A stretch of DNA of 64,000 nucleotides from Populus alba (taxonomy: Eukaryota > Streptophyta > Magnoliopsida > Malpighiales > Salicaceae): positions 14,345,654-14,409,653 of the forward strand of contig NC_133291.1 of assembly GCF_005239225.2 (NCBI RefSeq). Reading direction: 5' to 3'. A model generated the notes under the pieces. It did not search any database. It had not been told where the DNA came from and worked only from the letters and a program-made list of their open reading frames with translations. Position 1 is the first letter of the stretch; each line of letters begins with the position of its first letter. Made by a program: the position numbers and the translations under genes. Positions 1 through 12,412 of this stretch are shown piece by piece.

Positions 1-545
1 ATGTTGGAAAAATTATTAATTTTTACTATATTATTGCATGATTTGTGTAATTATTTCCATTGATTTTAATTGTTAGTCTATAATTCTTTTTTAGTTTATT
101 GCCATAATTATTGATTAATTTGTTGAATTAATATTGTTAATGTTGAATTTACCTTAGAATTAGTAATTAAATATGTTGGAATAATTAGTAATTTTTCTAT
201 ATTATTGCATGATTTGTGTAATTTTTTCCATTGATTTTAATTATTAGTCTATAATTCTTTTTTAATTTATTGAATGTATTTTATTGTTGTATTGCCATAA
301 TTATTGATTAATTTTTTTAATTAATATTGTTAATGTTGAATTTACCTTAGAATTAGTAATTGAATATGTTAAAATAATTATTAATTTTACTCTATTATTG
401 CATGCTTTGTGTTTAATTGTTTCCATTTATTTTAAATTTATTGTTTTGTTGTATTGGCATAATTATTGAATAATGTTTTGAATTGTAATTGTTAATGTTG
501 AATTTATCTTAGGATTAGTAATTGAATATATTGGAATAATTAGTA
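1..545 (+). repeat. Tandem repeat, about 3 copies of a ~160-190 bp AT-rich unit
   Basis: Units start with an ATGTTGGAA-like motif at 1, 173 and 366, with a partial unit at 527. Each contains the phrases 'ttattgcatg' and 'gttgaatttacctta'. Unit lengths differ by small deletions. The array lies inside the CACTA element, upstream of its gene. Confidence 0.8.
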
Positions 546-686
546 TACATTGGGTCAATTGGTCGTGGTTGTTGTGAATATTTGCATGTTTGTGGATTTG
601 GGTAGTATACAGTATAGGAGAGGTGCTGTCGAATTTTTTTTAACATTTGCATTTTATTATATAATTGTTTATATAAAATTGGGTAG

Positions 687-2412
687 ATGCGGAGAATGAA
701 AACTAGAGCTAGTCATTCATGTCCGATTGCAGCAAGTTCGTCTAGCAGCGAGGACAATATTTCCTGTAGGTGCTTCTCAAGAAGAGGCACCTACACCACC
801 TGCGCCGTCAATCGATGCTGCGTCTTCTAGCACTGGTTCACAACGGAATAAATTTACCCAAAAGTACGAGGCACAGTGGAAGGACGACCTTTCAATGTAA
901 GTTTGTTAAGGTTTTAGTTATTTTTTTTTAAAAAAATTTAAACATAATTTATGAAGTAATCACTATGTCATTAATTTCATTTATTTTCAGATTCACAAAC
1001 ATTGAGGTCGCCCGAGTAAAATCATCGGTGTTTAAATCGTCGATGGAGATTCCATTGTTTCAATGGAGTCAGATATCAAGGCATCCTGAATGGATGCCTC
1101 AAATCAATGCATGGTTTTCCAGATTTGAGGTTAGTGTTAATATATAATTTTAAGCTTATTTCTAATAAATTATTAATATAATTGTAAATAAATTATTATT
1201 TTTTTAAAAAAATTAAATTTTTATACACAGGATCGATTCTGCTGAAACAGTAAACATAACACTGTTGTGAGGAGGGTGTGGGAAAATCACGCGACAATCA
1301 GGTAACATCGAAAACAATACAATTTTTTTTTTTAGAAAAAAATTTATGTTTCAAAATGTAATTTTTTCTTGCGTGAAGTAGGTTGCATGATTTTTTATAC
1401 GAAGCCCAAAAAAGGGCAAAAAAAACAGCGAGGGATAGGAGATTACAAGGCTGGAACGATGTTGCAGTTTGGAGGGATTTCAAACCGATATACTTCCCGG
1501 AAGATATATGGCCACACTATCTTCAGCACGTGACGTCTGAGCGGTTCATACGACGCTCACAGTCTGGTTCTGGCATCCGGAATCGGCCAATTCATGGCTC
1601 GGTGACAATGCACACCGGTGACTCCGTTCTGTTTGCTGCAGATGCGAAATAGATGGTAAGATTAATTTAAATGAAATATTTTATTCAATTAATTTGTTAA
1701 TAAATTGCGAAACATTTGTTGTTAATAATTTTTTTTCATTATAAGCTACGTCTCTTGGACGTGATCTGAGCCCGATGGAGCTCTTTGTGGAGACGCACGT
1801 GCGGAGTCAAGACCACCAAAAGGGGACGCAACAGTTCGTTGACAGCCATTCTCAACATTTCGTGGTATGTTTGTTCAACCATTTTATTTTATAAGTTATT
1901 ATTATGTTTATTGAATTGAATATGATGATTACTTTTTTTATTTTCAGGAGACCTATAATAATCGGTTGAAGGAGAGATACGAGGATGATCCAACGACCCA
2001 TCCGGAATTCGATCTGGATTTGTGGATGGAGGTTAGATCGTTAGGTGGACCCGATAAAAATCAGGTTTACGGGCTCTCCAACACTACTGCCGACAACTTG
2101 CGGTCGTCCCGCAGTGCTTCAACCGTCAGGAGCTCCCGATCAATATCGAGCTCCCAATCTAAGGAGTTCGTGGCCTTGCAGCAACACACGGCTCAGCTCA
2201 CCAAAAAGTACGAGCACCTATTAGAGGCGTACGTAAAACTCAAAGAACAACAAAGAGCGGAGTCTGAACAACAAGGAGCAGCCTACGAACAGCTTCACGA
2301 AATGGTCATAAACATGTCACAAGGTGGAACATTTGCGCCTAATCCTTTTTGGCCGTATGACCAACAGCCTCCTCCTCCTCCTCCTCCTCCTCCAACTCCA
2401 CCTTTATATTAA
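687..2412 (+). pseudogene. Ptta/En-Spm plant transposase-family gene of the CACTA element
   Basis: Six exons with GT-AG borders can be placed: about 687-896, 991-1129, 1231-1301, 1382-1655, 1746-1864 and 1948-2412. The translation reads like the plant transposase family Ptta/En/Spm (Transposase_24): 'RHPEWMPQINAWF', 'VVRRVWENHATIR', 'PMELFVETHVRSQDHQKG', then 'HPEFDLDLWMEV' and 'VYGLSNTTADNLRS'. A Ser-rich stretch, a Gln/Glu-rich probable coiled coil and a proline run follow at the C-terminus. In the family this is an accessory DNA-binding protein of CACTA elements that recognises subterminal repeats. A stop TAG at 1650-1652 near the end of exon 4 and a stop in exon 3 break the frame. Exon 1 limits are the least certain. 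Confidence 0.7.
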
Positions 2413-2630
2413 TTTTTAATACACATTATTTCCCTTTAAAATTTCGTTTAATATTTTTCTGAAACACATTCATTTTGTAATGAATATTATTTAACTTTTA
2501 TTTTTTTGTTTTTGATGCTTAATATAAATTTTATTTGCATATTCGGTTTTTATTACCATTAATTTATATCATTTTATATTATGTATTCTAAATAATTTCT
2601 AAAAAAAATAAAAAAAAAAATTACAAAGGG

Positions 2631-3118
2631 ATTTACCAACAGAATTAATCTGTCGGCATTAGACAGTAGCCGCCACCATCACCGACGAATTTCCTGACGG
2701 ATACATTCGGTCGGTATTTTCATGACTCACCAATAGATTTACAGACAGAATAATTCCGTCAGTAAGTTAAAATACCGACGAATTTACAGACGGATGTATT
2801 CGGTCGGTATTTCAACAATTCACCGACACATTTACCAATGGTAACTGTCTGTCGGTGAATTGTTATATCACCGACGGATTAACATCCGTCGATGTATTTC
2901 AAGCGGGAAACTTTTTTTTTTTGGCGCGCAAGTTCCGTTTGTAAAACCGTCGGCAAATGGTTGTTTTGTTTTTCCGACCGATATAGCAACGGAATGAGGA
3001 ATCACTGACGAAAGGTAAGCCGACGGACGTTTTTGATCGGTAATATAGTTTACCGACGTACTCTCAATCACCCACTTACGGAATATTTCCGTCGATAAAA
3101 CTGTGAAATCTTGTAGTG
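2631..3118 (+). repeat. CACTA subterminal repeat array and terminal end
   Basis: Many copies of ACCGACGAATTT, GACGGAT and GTCGGTA occur in both orientations, forming imperfect inverted pairs. The last bases, TTGTAGTG at 3111-3118, are the terminal inverted repeat end. Such arrays are binding sites for the TnpA-like protein in En/Spm elements. Confidence 0.8.
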
Positions 3119-3195
3119 ATTCAACAACTTCAAAAGGAATTGAGATTATTGGCATGGTATTGATAAATTTTCTTTATGTTTTTTTTTTTCACACT

Positions 3196-3401
3196 ACTAA
3201 GTGTTTGGAAACGCAATTGTTCTCGCGTTTTCAAAAAAATTAATTTTTTTCCTAAAAATTAATTAACTTTTTTAAATGTTTTGAATCATTTTAATGCGTT
3301 GATCTTAAAAATTATTTAAAAAAAACTTTATTTTAATGCATTTCAACACGAAAAGCATTTTGAAAATTCAATCGCAACCACATTTTGAAAAGCACTTAGA
3401 A
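3196..3401. mobile_element. Small MITE-like element
   Basis: The stretch opens with CTAAGTGTTTGGAAACGC and closes with the near-inverse AAAAGCACTTAG; the interior is AT-rich and non-coding. The imperfect termini and GTTTGG motif resemble the other short non-autonomous elements in this window. No clear target duplication is visible, so the superfamily is not assigned. Confidence 0.45.
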
Positions 3402-4145
3402 TCCATGTTACTTTTACTTGTAAGTGTATGAATTGTGTTAAAACTCTTAATTTATATATTTAAATCATGAAATCTTACTTTAAGTTGATCGTACCCTTTG
3501 TATATATACAAAAAATAAATCACTCTTTCATTTAAAAAAAAATGGATTAAAAAGGAAACGGGAGTCATTCAAAAGGTAGATGGAACTAGCAAACCCTTAA
3601 GCATTAATTTGTATAGACAACACACATCAATCATCACCATACATGTATCCAACCCAATAGCATAATTCGACCTGGGGGCTTGGTTACATTTGCTAATAGA
3701 AATGATTGGGATCCATCATCTTTGAGTGTGCGAGGAAACAATTTACAATAAATGTTTGTGACCGTTTTATTATACTATAACATTTTAAGTAATTATCTTA
3801 TGGATATAAATAAAGACCCAAGAATGGTCTCTATATATATATATATATATATATATAAAGAGTATGCAAACCTAGTGATTATTGGTTGATAATTAACCCA
3901 GCCAAAATAAAAATAAGAAAAGAAAGAAAACTAATCAAGTTGCATAATATAGTTGCCCACTTTTTATACTATTTTGGCTGGAGTTATATGTTATTAGATT
4001 TGTTCGAGTTAGTTTTTGAAAATGATATAATTTTAAATAAAATTTTAAAAACTGATCCAATGAAGTTTAATTTAATTTTAACCAGACCATCCAGATGTAA
4101 TTGTATCAATATTTAAAACATTGTTTTTTTACAAAATTATATTGA
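3402..4145. other. Gene-free AT-rich stretch
   Basis: I see no exon-like sequence. It holds one dinucleotide microsatellite, annotated separately, and short low-complexity A/T runs. Confidence 0.6.
3832..3857. repeat. (TA)13 microsatellite
   Basis: An uninterrupted TA dinucleotide run, likely polymorphic in length. Confidence 0.95.
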
Positions 4146-4158
4146 ATCAAACTTTGAT

Positions 4159-4325
4159 AGTGTTTAGTATTATGGTAATAATTGTTTTTTCAAAGTGTTT
4201 TTCAGTTAAAAATATATCAAAATAATATTTTTTTTTAATTTTTAAAAAATTATTTTTAACATTAGAACAATAAAATAATCTAAAATATCTATAATAATCA
4301 TTAAAACAAAAACACAATATCACCG
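4159..4325. mobile_element. Degenerate copy of the GTTTG-type MITE family
   Basis: The order of motifs (gtgttta...ttttttcaaagtgtttttcagtt...atcaaaataat...aacattagaacaataaaataatctaaaat) matches the better preserved copies at 8163-8378 and 51017-51204. The ends are decayed and no target duplication can be read. Confidence 0.5.
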
Positions 4326-4379
4326 CAAAAAATGATCAATTAACTAGCTCTAACATATCAAATTTAACAACTAAGAACA

Positions 4380-6740
4380 AGATTGCATAATTGGCAAGTG
4401 TGCCAAGAGGGAAAAGGGGGGCTTTACTCGTTTACAATGTTAAATCGAAAATCGTTCCAAGAATAAACTTTGGAGGGCTCCCACAAGAATCATACCTCGT
4501 ATGGTGCCAAGATTTTTTAGGCGAACAAGACATGTTTAGAGAGGGGAAAAAGTTATTTTATTTTATTTTTAAGGGCAGGAGTCCGCACACATTGTTCGGG
4601 TTTGCCCCCACAAAAAGGTGCCTCAAGCTCAAAGGGACCAAATAATTTTGTGCCTCGAGCCCTCTGCTAGGAAGGGACCATAATCGATCTATCTCGGACG
4701 AATGAGTATCATATCAGAGATTGCAGGGCGAGGGAGAGGCAGTGGCACCAACAAGCCACATCATTCCTCGTGCTCCTCCATGAATCAAAGTGAAATAAAA
4801 ATAGTAATATTCGACAAGTGAAAAATACCCTGTTCCAAGCAAACATAATGCCTCCTGTATGAAGCTGTGACAAACTTCTCTCTGACTCACAACTGTCCTA
4901 TTCGCTCCCTCCCCCGTACACCCCAAGTCTGCCCATAAAAGAAGATCCACCCAATCATTCATGGCATCTTCCAACTCACTGAGTTCAGTTTCTTCACACA
5001 CACAATTAGATATGTACATTGCATTACCAAACACGCAACTAATCTCTTTAAAAACTCTTGAAGCTCCAGTAAGATGGGATTCGAGCTCATTGAGAAATTA
5101 CCTGTTGATTTTAAGAGGTCGAGGTTTAATTCTTAGCAAATGGGAAGGATTAACCTTGTATACACTTCATGCAAGAGGCAATGAAAGATCTCATCTTAAC
5201 CATGCTATGTCCGACCAGCTTACGCATTAAAATTAATTATCTGAACCATACTTATCCTAAGTTGTGGCGAGCTTTCTCCCTTGTATCATTAACACCAACA
5301 ATAAATACTGATGTATTGCAAATTGCTCCAGTGGATGCGGAAGGCAACGAATTCCACGCCAAATGGGACAGGTTCGTATTGGGGAGAGGCGTTCAAGAGA
5401 TTTCATCAAAATGAGAGAGACCTCAAGTAGCCTCTCCCTCTCATCTTTTCGAGGCCATTGATAATGTGAGAGAAGACATGGCAGGCATGGAGATGTAAAC
5501 ATGGTGGCCATCATGTTCCCTCTGCTCCAAACTCCATGTCCTCTCCAAAAGTTGATATTAACTTGTTAACCCTCCCTCCTCTTTTCTTTTTTTACTTTCC
5601 TTAATCAAAACCCATCCCCTTGTTTTTACCGCTATAATTTCATTGGGCAAATCCCTCCTAAAAGCTACTGTAATCCCCACCTTTTTCCAGGGAGAATGAT
5701 ATGCAAGTGTGATTAGGCACTTCTTTTGGTTTGGCTTGAACCAAAAACAGAGCACTGCCGACATCTTGGAACACTTAATTTTTAATTAGTGCTAATGGTA
5801 ACATGCATTAAGATTCTAATCGTGTACTCCATATGATTACCCAACATTTTTTATAAACTCATAAAAGATTTGGACCGAAGCATATTTTATACCTCAGCTT
5901 TTAGTTTGTAAAAAGTAAAGCACTAGTTTGTGTTTCATCCTTTGCTTGGCTTTTGAAACTCCAATTAAATTTAGGTAGCAATTTGTTAACATCTCGAGAT
6001 AGAAAAGACTGAGATAGTGGAGATAGGGTCATGGTTCTTGTTTTTTCTATTTTGAAAAGATATATATTCCCTTCAAACTACTATGATGATAGATTTACTT
6101 TATGTTTCTATTTTTCCCCTGCAATCAAATAAGTTGCTAAACCTTGTGTCATGAAACACAAGCCAAACATAATCTTATTTTCATTTTCATGCCATTCTAT
6201 GTGTGGCTTTCACAAATCAAACCTTGGACATGGCCGATACACTCGAGATCGACTATTGTACTCGAAATCACTACCCCTGTATCAAACCTAGTCACTCGCC
6301 ACTAATTACAGGGACAAAACTTATATGCATTAAATAAGAGTATGACCTTTGGTCACCTGTTATCCAAAGATTGGTTATCTTATCATTATCAATAATACAC
6401 AGCCCCATGAAACCTATAGTTAGGGTGAGTTTTGAGTGGCCAGTTACCACTTTAGGCTTTTATCCCTAAGTAGTCTAAAAATATAGGTGAAAAACATGTT
6501 AGTCATCTTAACTTTGTATAAACACACCCATATGGATTCAAGGCAACATGAATAGGCTTGAATATGAGATAAGCAATCATTTTCTTTTAAAGAAAAAAGG
6601 ACTTCATCTTTTTTCTCTTGCTCAAACATAAGTATTTTCTGCAATGAAACACACATATTATACAATCGCGCAATACTCTCATCTCCACTATAAACCAACT
6701 TAGATACCGCAGGGTCCTTAACCCTTCTAGAGGACTTGAT
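4380..6740. other. Unassigned low-copy-looking DNA with short open frames
   Basis: The composition here is less AT-biased than in the flanks. Short open frames exist on both strands, the longest on the minus strand at 4714-5034 (106 codons), 5257-5514 and 6444-6746. None shows a domain I recognise, a continuous exon chain or codon continuity between fragments. It could hold fragments of a decayed gene or a retroelement LTR. I do not propose a function. Confidence 0.3.
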
Positions 6741-6769
6741 TTGCACGTATTCTAGTTATCTAAATCTCG

Positions 6770-7165
6770 GTTATAAGATCTAGTTCATTAGATCACCCTG
6801 GTGACTCGTTGACTCAAGGCCTAGCCCTAGCAGGTTAGTGAAAAAACTAAAGTTTTTTTTTTTTTTTTTTTTACCAAAATGATGTTGTTTTAAGATTTTT
6901 TTAATAAAAACCAAAACTTGGGTAAAACCCCTAACACGCGACCTAGCCCTTTCGTTAGGTATAAACCCTAGTAATTAGACAAGCTCGTCAGGTCAACCTA
7001 GTGACCCTCAAGGGCCTTCCTAGGCTAAGTTATTGAAAAATCTAAATTTTATTTTTACTAAATGACATTGTTTTAAGTTTTGTTTTTTTTAAAAAAAATA
7101 GTTCAAACATTTAGGTTGAATTGGGTCAACCCCTAGACCTTGGTTGAGTAGACCCGTACTTGTAA
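6770..7165. repeat. Degenerate tandem repeat, 2 units of ~195 bp
   Basis: Two diverged units start near 6778 and 6975. They share 'gatcaccctggtgactcg/ggtcaacctagtgaccct', 'caaggcctagccctagcaggtta' and a later 'atgatgttgttttaag' segment. They belong to the same general class of 'gggttgacc/gtgacc' intergenic repeats as the array at 8890-10190. There is no coding potential. Confidence 0.6.
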
Positions 7166-7714
7166 CCATGATCGTAATTTCAATTCTAATTAAATCCAAC
7201 TTGTAACTACTTCCAGATTATAACAGCCTTGACAAGATTGTAATTTCTTAGCAGTTTTAGTAATCGTATTAATTAGATTTAAGAGAGACAAGAGTATCCT
7301 GCTGAAAATTAGGAATGTAGCATAATGATTGCAGTGTGGATTTGTTATGAGTAGATTATATGCTAAACATGAGACCAGTAATATTTGTATATTATTGGCA
7401 AATTTTCTACTCTAGAGATTCATGAATGAACTACTTCATGTAATGACTTCATGTAATTAAATATTATAGAGATCTCTATGTTTCTCAAAACAAAAAGAAA
7501 AACAAACCTCTTGAGCTCAAGCAATCCACGAAGACTTGCGAAGAAATGGGAATGGGCTCTATATCAAACTTCATGATCTTAAAGGAGTGGCCCAAAGTCT
7601 CAATAGTTAGGACATTAGTGCAGTAACACCTATGAGCAGTCCAATAAATATGCTAAAATGCATTTAGATCATGATTGGTATTGCGATGCAACCTACAGTG
7701 CACAGACACTTAGA

Positions 7715-8042
7715 AAGTGTTTGTTTGTGAGCGGTGCACCTCTTATAAAAACACACTCTTAGTTTATATTACAAATTTTTTATGGTTGTGGTGTATATAT
7801 ATCAAATTAAAATTTGATCAACTTATTTGATCTTATTAAAACTTAATCGAATCAATTATCATAACCAAATATATCAATATGTTAGTATTTTGGACATATT
7901 TCACTTTTAATATTTTATGTTTTTTGGTGTGTTTGATTTAAAAAGCAATAAATTAATATATATTTTTTATAGTGTTTTTTATGATTTTAATGTGCTAATA
8001 TAAAAAATTAAAAAATATTTTACACCACAAAGTCAAACACTT
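7715..8042. mobile_element. Non-autonomous DNA element (MITE-like)
   Basis: The left end AAGTGTTTGTTTGTGAGCGG and the inverse of the right end, AAGTGTTTGACTTTGTGG, form imperfect terminal inverted repeats about 18-20 bp long around a 330-bp AT-rich core. No coding sequence is present. The target duplication is not clear (TTA versus TTG), so boundaries are approximate. Confidence 0.45.
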
Positions 8043-8162
8043 GGAAAAGTGAGATAATGGGTTTCAAAGAAGGTTAGCATTGCAACGAGATGGACGTGAG
8101 ACATGATGACATTAGTCACCAGAACTTAAAAGCCTGAAACAAATGTTTGTTCTTGCAAATTA

Positions 8163-8378
8163 GAGGGTGTTTCGCAATGTAGTAGTAGTTGTTTTTAAAA
8201 GTGTTTCTCATTAAAAAATGTATCAATATAATGTTTTTTTAAAAAAAAATATTTTTGACATCAGCACATCAAAACAATCTAAAAACACCAAAAAATTTTA
8301 ATTTGAAGTAAAGAAAAAAAAATTAAAACATCAATTTTTTTTCAAAAACACTTTTAAAATGCAAAAACAAACAGAGTT
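8163..8378. mobile_element. Tourist-like MITE with TTA target duplication
   Basis: A 216-bp element flanked by TTA at 8160-8162 and 8379-8381. The ends GAGGGTGTTTCGC and (inverse) AACTCTGTTTGTT are imperfect inverted repeats. The interior carries the family phrases 'tttttgacatcagcacatcaaaacaatct'. A 3-bp TTA duplication and GTTTG ends are typical of PIF/Harbinger-derived Tourist elements. Confidence 0.65.
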
Positions 8379-8889
8379 TTAGGCTAAGGCGGGGAGGTTC
8401 CAGTCTCCACCTTCAGTATTGAAATGTCCTCCCTATAGCTCACATGCAAATCACAATAGCTTCAAAACAACAAAAAGCAAAAACAAAAGATGATATTTAA
8501 CAAATCTTTATACAATTTTTCTATTTTAATGTTTTAGTACTTGTTACATATTAATTATGAACAAGGTTTTCTAGCTGGGTTAAAAAAATTATATGAGAGT
8601 TCATATGATGTGATCAAATCAAGAGTTCAAATTGATTTATTATTTGATCGATTATTCAGAACATGTTGATTTTTTTTTAATTTAAATTATTCTGTTCTTT
8701 TAAGACTTTTCTTTTTATTCGAATTAACTCATCTAACATTAACAATATACTAAAACATATGGAAGAAGTATTGTAGCAATGAATAGTACTTTAACCACAT
8801 GTTTTGGTGTGGCCTACAAAAAAATATATTTGCCTTCGTTTTTTTTCTTGATTATTTTTCAATTTTTTAAAAATTTTAACTTTTAATAT

Positions 8890-10194
8890 TAGATTTGTTT
8901 TTTTATTAGGGTATCTCACTCTCATAACATAAATCATGAGTTTGATAGGTTAACCCGGTATACTAGGTTTTTTTTTTTTCTTATTTAACTTTTTTTTAAA
9001 AATTTCATCCTTTAATAATGGGTTATTTAAGAATTAGACTTCATGATTTGTTTTATTTTCTTTCTATTAGGTTATTCTGTTCTCATAATCCGGGAATAGT
9101 TAGCCTGAGTTAACTTGGATTGTTATTTGTGTTTTTTTAAAATGAATTTTTTTTTCCTAATTTTATCATTTAATATTGTGTAGGTTAGGAATTGAGCTTC
9201 TTAATCTGTTTTGAATTTTTTTTTTTTTTATGGGGATACTTGGTCTTATGATTAAAGTTGCGAGTTTTGATATTTTAACCTCGGTTAAATCATGTCATTT
9301 TTTTTTCTTTCAAGAGATTATCTCGATCTCATGTCCTTCAATATTGTATTTGCTTTTTATTGGATTGTCACCATCTTATGATCTAAGTTGCGGGTTTGGT
9401 AAGTTAATCTAGTTGACTCAGTTTCATTTTCTTTTTTATTTGACTTTTCTTCTCAATTTCATAATTTAATATTGTGTTTGATTGGGAATTAGGCATCATG
9501 ATTTATTTTGATTTGATTTTTATTAGGTTATCTCTACTTTATGACCCAATAATAGTGCTTAACGGGTTAAGCTATATTGTTTTGGCTTATTTTTTTTGTG
9601 TTATTCTTTTATTTAAGATTTTTACAAATTTCATTATTCAACATTGAATCTGACATGATCGATTGAGAATTAAGCTTCATAATTTATTTTGTTATGCTCT
9701 TTATGGGTTTTTCTTAGTTTCATGACCAAAGTCATGGATTTAGCAAGTTAATTTGGGTTAAATCAGGTTATTTTTTTTCTATGAGATTATTTCGGTCTCA
9801 TGACCTAAATCATGAGTTTGGCGAATTAACTTGGTTTATTTTTTATGTTTTTTTAATTGATTGTTTTTTTTAGTCTTATCCTTCAACATAGGATTGATTG
9901 TGAATGGAACTTCTTAATTTGTTTAAATTTTTTTATGGTATTATCTTGGTCTTATGACCTGAGTCATGAGTTTAACTAGTTAACTTGGATCACTTTTTTA
10001 GGTCTTTTTTTTAATTGATTTTTTTTTAATTTTATCCTTCAACACTTGGTTAATCATAAATTAGGCTTTATAATTTGTTTTGATTTATTTTCTATGATCA
10101 TAATCTCATGACCTGGGTCACGGACTTGACATGTAAACACAGTTGACCCAACTCAAACCAATATTTTATTATCTTAATATTAAAAAAAAGTGTC
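8890..10194. repeat. Degenerate tandem array, about 8-10 units of ~100-160 bp
   Basis: Units repeat the phrase 'ggtctcatgacctgagtcatgagtttgacaagttaacttgggtt', followed by a T-rich run, 'caattttatccttcaacatt' and 'aattaggcttcataatttgttttgatt'. Recognisable unit starts lie near 8921, 9061, 9230, 9370, 9527, 9700, 9782, 9940 and 10090. The array is highly diverged and non-coding. The Tat-type element was inserted at its downstream end, and similar sequence resumes for a short distance after 20121. Confidence 0.7.
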
Positions 10195-10199
10195 ATCTT

Positions 10200-11656
10200 T
10201 GTTACTACCTAATTTTTTACCCCTTTTTTGAACTATTTTTTTTTTAAAATATATGTTCTTAACGTGTGTTGTTTTTAGTGTTTTTTCTATGCATTTAGTT
10301 GTTAAGGCATCTTTTTTTAGTTGACATTAGTGTTGCTTTAAAAAAAAAAAAAGAACAAAAAAAGAACAAAAAAAGACAAAAAATATATGTAAGAAAAAAT
10401 CAAAATGGACATAGGGGCTAAAAGTGAAAATAAAGAAGTTGAGAGATCAAATTGTTAAAAAAAGGAGCAAACATTGACTTCAATGTAGCAGGGTTTCCTC
10501 TATAGAGATCCATTTGTGACAATGGTAGTGAGGATCCAAAAGGTGGTCTAATAGTTTCATACGCAGTAAAACATTCTCCCACCAGTAGCAGCACCAAAAC
10601 ATAATTATAGGGAGAAGAGACAGACTTGGACTAAAAAACAGGAAGAAGACTAGAACTTTAACAGAATAGAGCTCCCTCTATAAATGTTTATTTGTTGCAC
10701 CATCAGTGAGGAATTGAAGAGGAGATAGATGAGTTTCATATTCACCAATTTCTTCTACTCTGGTAGTGACAGCGTGTGATTCCATGTGTCAGCAGTGGTG
10801 GTGCTGCGTGGTTCCACATGCTACCGAGATTACCTAGCAACCTTGGAAGGTTTCCAAAATTCCCTAGACAACCACAACAACCTTAGAAGGTCGATTCCTA
10901 ACCCCAAATGATTTATTTGATAAATCATTAGTTTTTGGGATAAATTATTAATTGTGCATATGGTTTTGAGACTATTTAATGATGACTTATGATTGATTAC
11001 GTTGTTAGGATACAAATTATCAATTTTTCTTTGTTGCATATAGCCAAATCTCTTAAAAATAGATTATATCTGCATATTTTCCTATATAAAAAAATCATAA
11101 AAAATATTTCTTACTTTGCATGTATTTTTTACATTTAATAACTATTTTATTAATGCAATGAGAATTTGGCCTATATTTCAAAAACACCAAAAAAATATTT
11201 ATTTTATTCAATATTTGGGATTATAAACTTACATGTAAGATGTATAGCAGGTATTAAATAAAAAGATAGTGTATTTTTTTTTTCATGTTTTGACTTTTGA
11301 ATGGCTAGGTTTTAACTTGATAAAATGAGAACCTTCTTATCAAGAAGGACTTTTCTTCGACCATAAACAAACTAACGATTAAAAAACACAACATTTTCTT
11401 AATTTATATCATACAAATAAATAATGCAGCTTATCTCAAGTAAGACGTAATAGGGGTGTCAATACCTTCCTTTTATACATTCAATCCCCTCACCTGAACT
11501 CCAAGACCAGTTAGGGTTCGTAATGATCAAAATACTAAGTGACGACTCTCATTCCTGTTTTTTTTTACTGATAAAGGATAAGAATTCCTTGTCATTTCCA
11601 CTTATTTCATTCCCGATCCAAGAGGATGATCGTCGTGATGTCGTACACATACAACA
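10200..11656 (+). repeat. 5' LTR of the Tat-type element
   Basis: It aligns with 18327-20116 over its length ('ctaattttttacc', 'tttctatgcatttagttgttaa', 'ccaagaccagttagggtt', 'gatgatcg'). Relative to the 3' LTR it lacks about 365 nt, with the gap at about 10456. The missing segment in the 3' LTR contains the TATA box, so this LTR has probably lost its own core promoter. Confidence 0.88.
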
Positions 11657-11659
11657 GAA

Positions 11660-11677
11660 TGACAACTCCACTAGGGA
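11660..11677 (+). other. Primer-binding site of the Tat-type element (decayed)
   Basis: TGACAACTCCACTAGGGA lies 3 nt after the 5' LTR. It resembles the Ogre/Tat site TGGCGACTCC(A/G)CTGGGGA, which pairs with the 3' end of tRNA-Arg. The differences from that form are mostly G-to-A, consistent with deamination decay. Confidence 0.65.
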
Positions 11678-12412
11678 GTACCGTGGACTCAGCTTTGTTT
11701 ATTTTTCTGATATTGTGTTTTATTTTATGTTATTCTATACATTTTTATTATTGTTATGCTCTAAATTTTTACTATTTTATCTTTCACTTTTATTAACAAC
11801 ATGCATTCTTTTATGTTTTAATTTTTCATCGCACATGTATTTGTATGCTGAATAATGATTAATGTCTCATGCATTACCTGCTTTAATTTTTGAAAGCACA
11901 CACAAACTTCTAAGTGAGGTGGGGGATTAGTGGTTTGTCCTATGACTATGGGTCAGGGTTCAGATTCGTGAAACACCCAACTCATGTTTGAGTACCTGCT
12001 TGGTAATGGTGGACATACGTGTCTTAACCATTCATCACAATGCCCTCATACTGTCTTTACAAAGATCGTCACTAGGCAGATCTGAGACCCTTTTGAGACT
12101 AGATAAAGAACCTACTCATGCTCACTTAATGAATAAAACATGTCTTTAGGTTGTATGTGTTACCTTTATTATTATTATTATTTTTATCAAGGCAAGCCTT
12201 TCTTGAAGCATCTTGAGCTTAGGACTTACGGGTGACATAATGGTTGTCACTCAAGAAATTTATGTTGTAGAGTTTGGGAAAGAATCAAAATTTGTATTCA
12301 TTGAAGGGTGAGTTCATCATATAAAAACATACTCATACATTTAATATACATGCTCATAGGTTGAAACATAGGTCTCTCACCTAAGGTCTACTACACCTAA
12401 CTGAGAGAAAAG

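Larger units (their letters stand above)
1..3118 (+). mobile_element. CACTA (En/Spm) DNA transposon, 3' part
   Basis: The element runs in from before the window and ends at 3118 with ...TTGTAGTG, the inverse of the CACTACAA terminus typical of plant CACTA elements. It carries a multi-exon gene of the Ptta/En-Spm plant transposase type (687-2412) and, between that gene and the end, a subterminal array of short GACGGA/CCGACGAA motifs (2631-3117). CACTA elements move by cut and paste and make a 3-bp target duplication; ATT follows the end here, but the partner copy is outside the window. The catalytic TNP2-type transposase gene is not in the visible part. The in-frame stop near 1650 suggests decay. 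Confidence 0.85.

Noticed and set aside
3832..3857. TA repeat as a promoter TATA region
   Set aside because: A simple dinucleotide microsatellite with no gene downstream.
4714..5764. Series of minus-strand open frames that might form a gene
   Set aside because: No recognised domain, no consistent splice sites joining them, and overlapping frames on both strands. Kept only as unassigned DNA.
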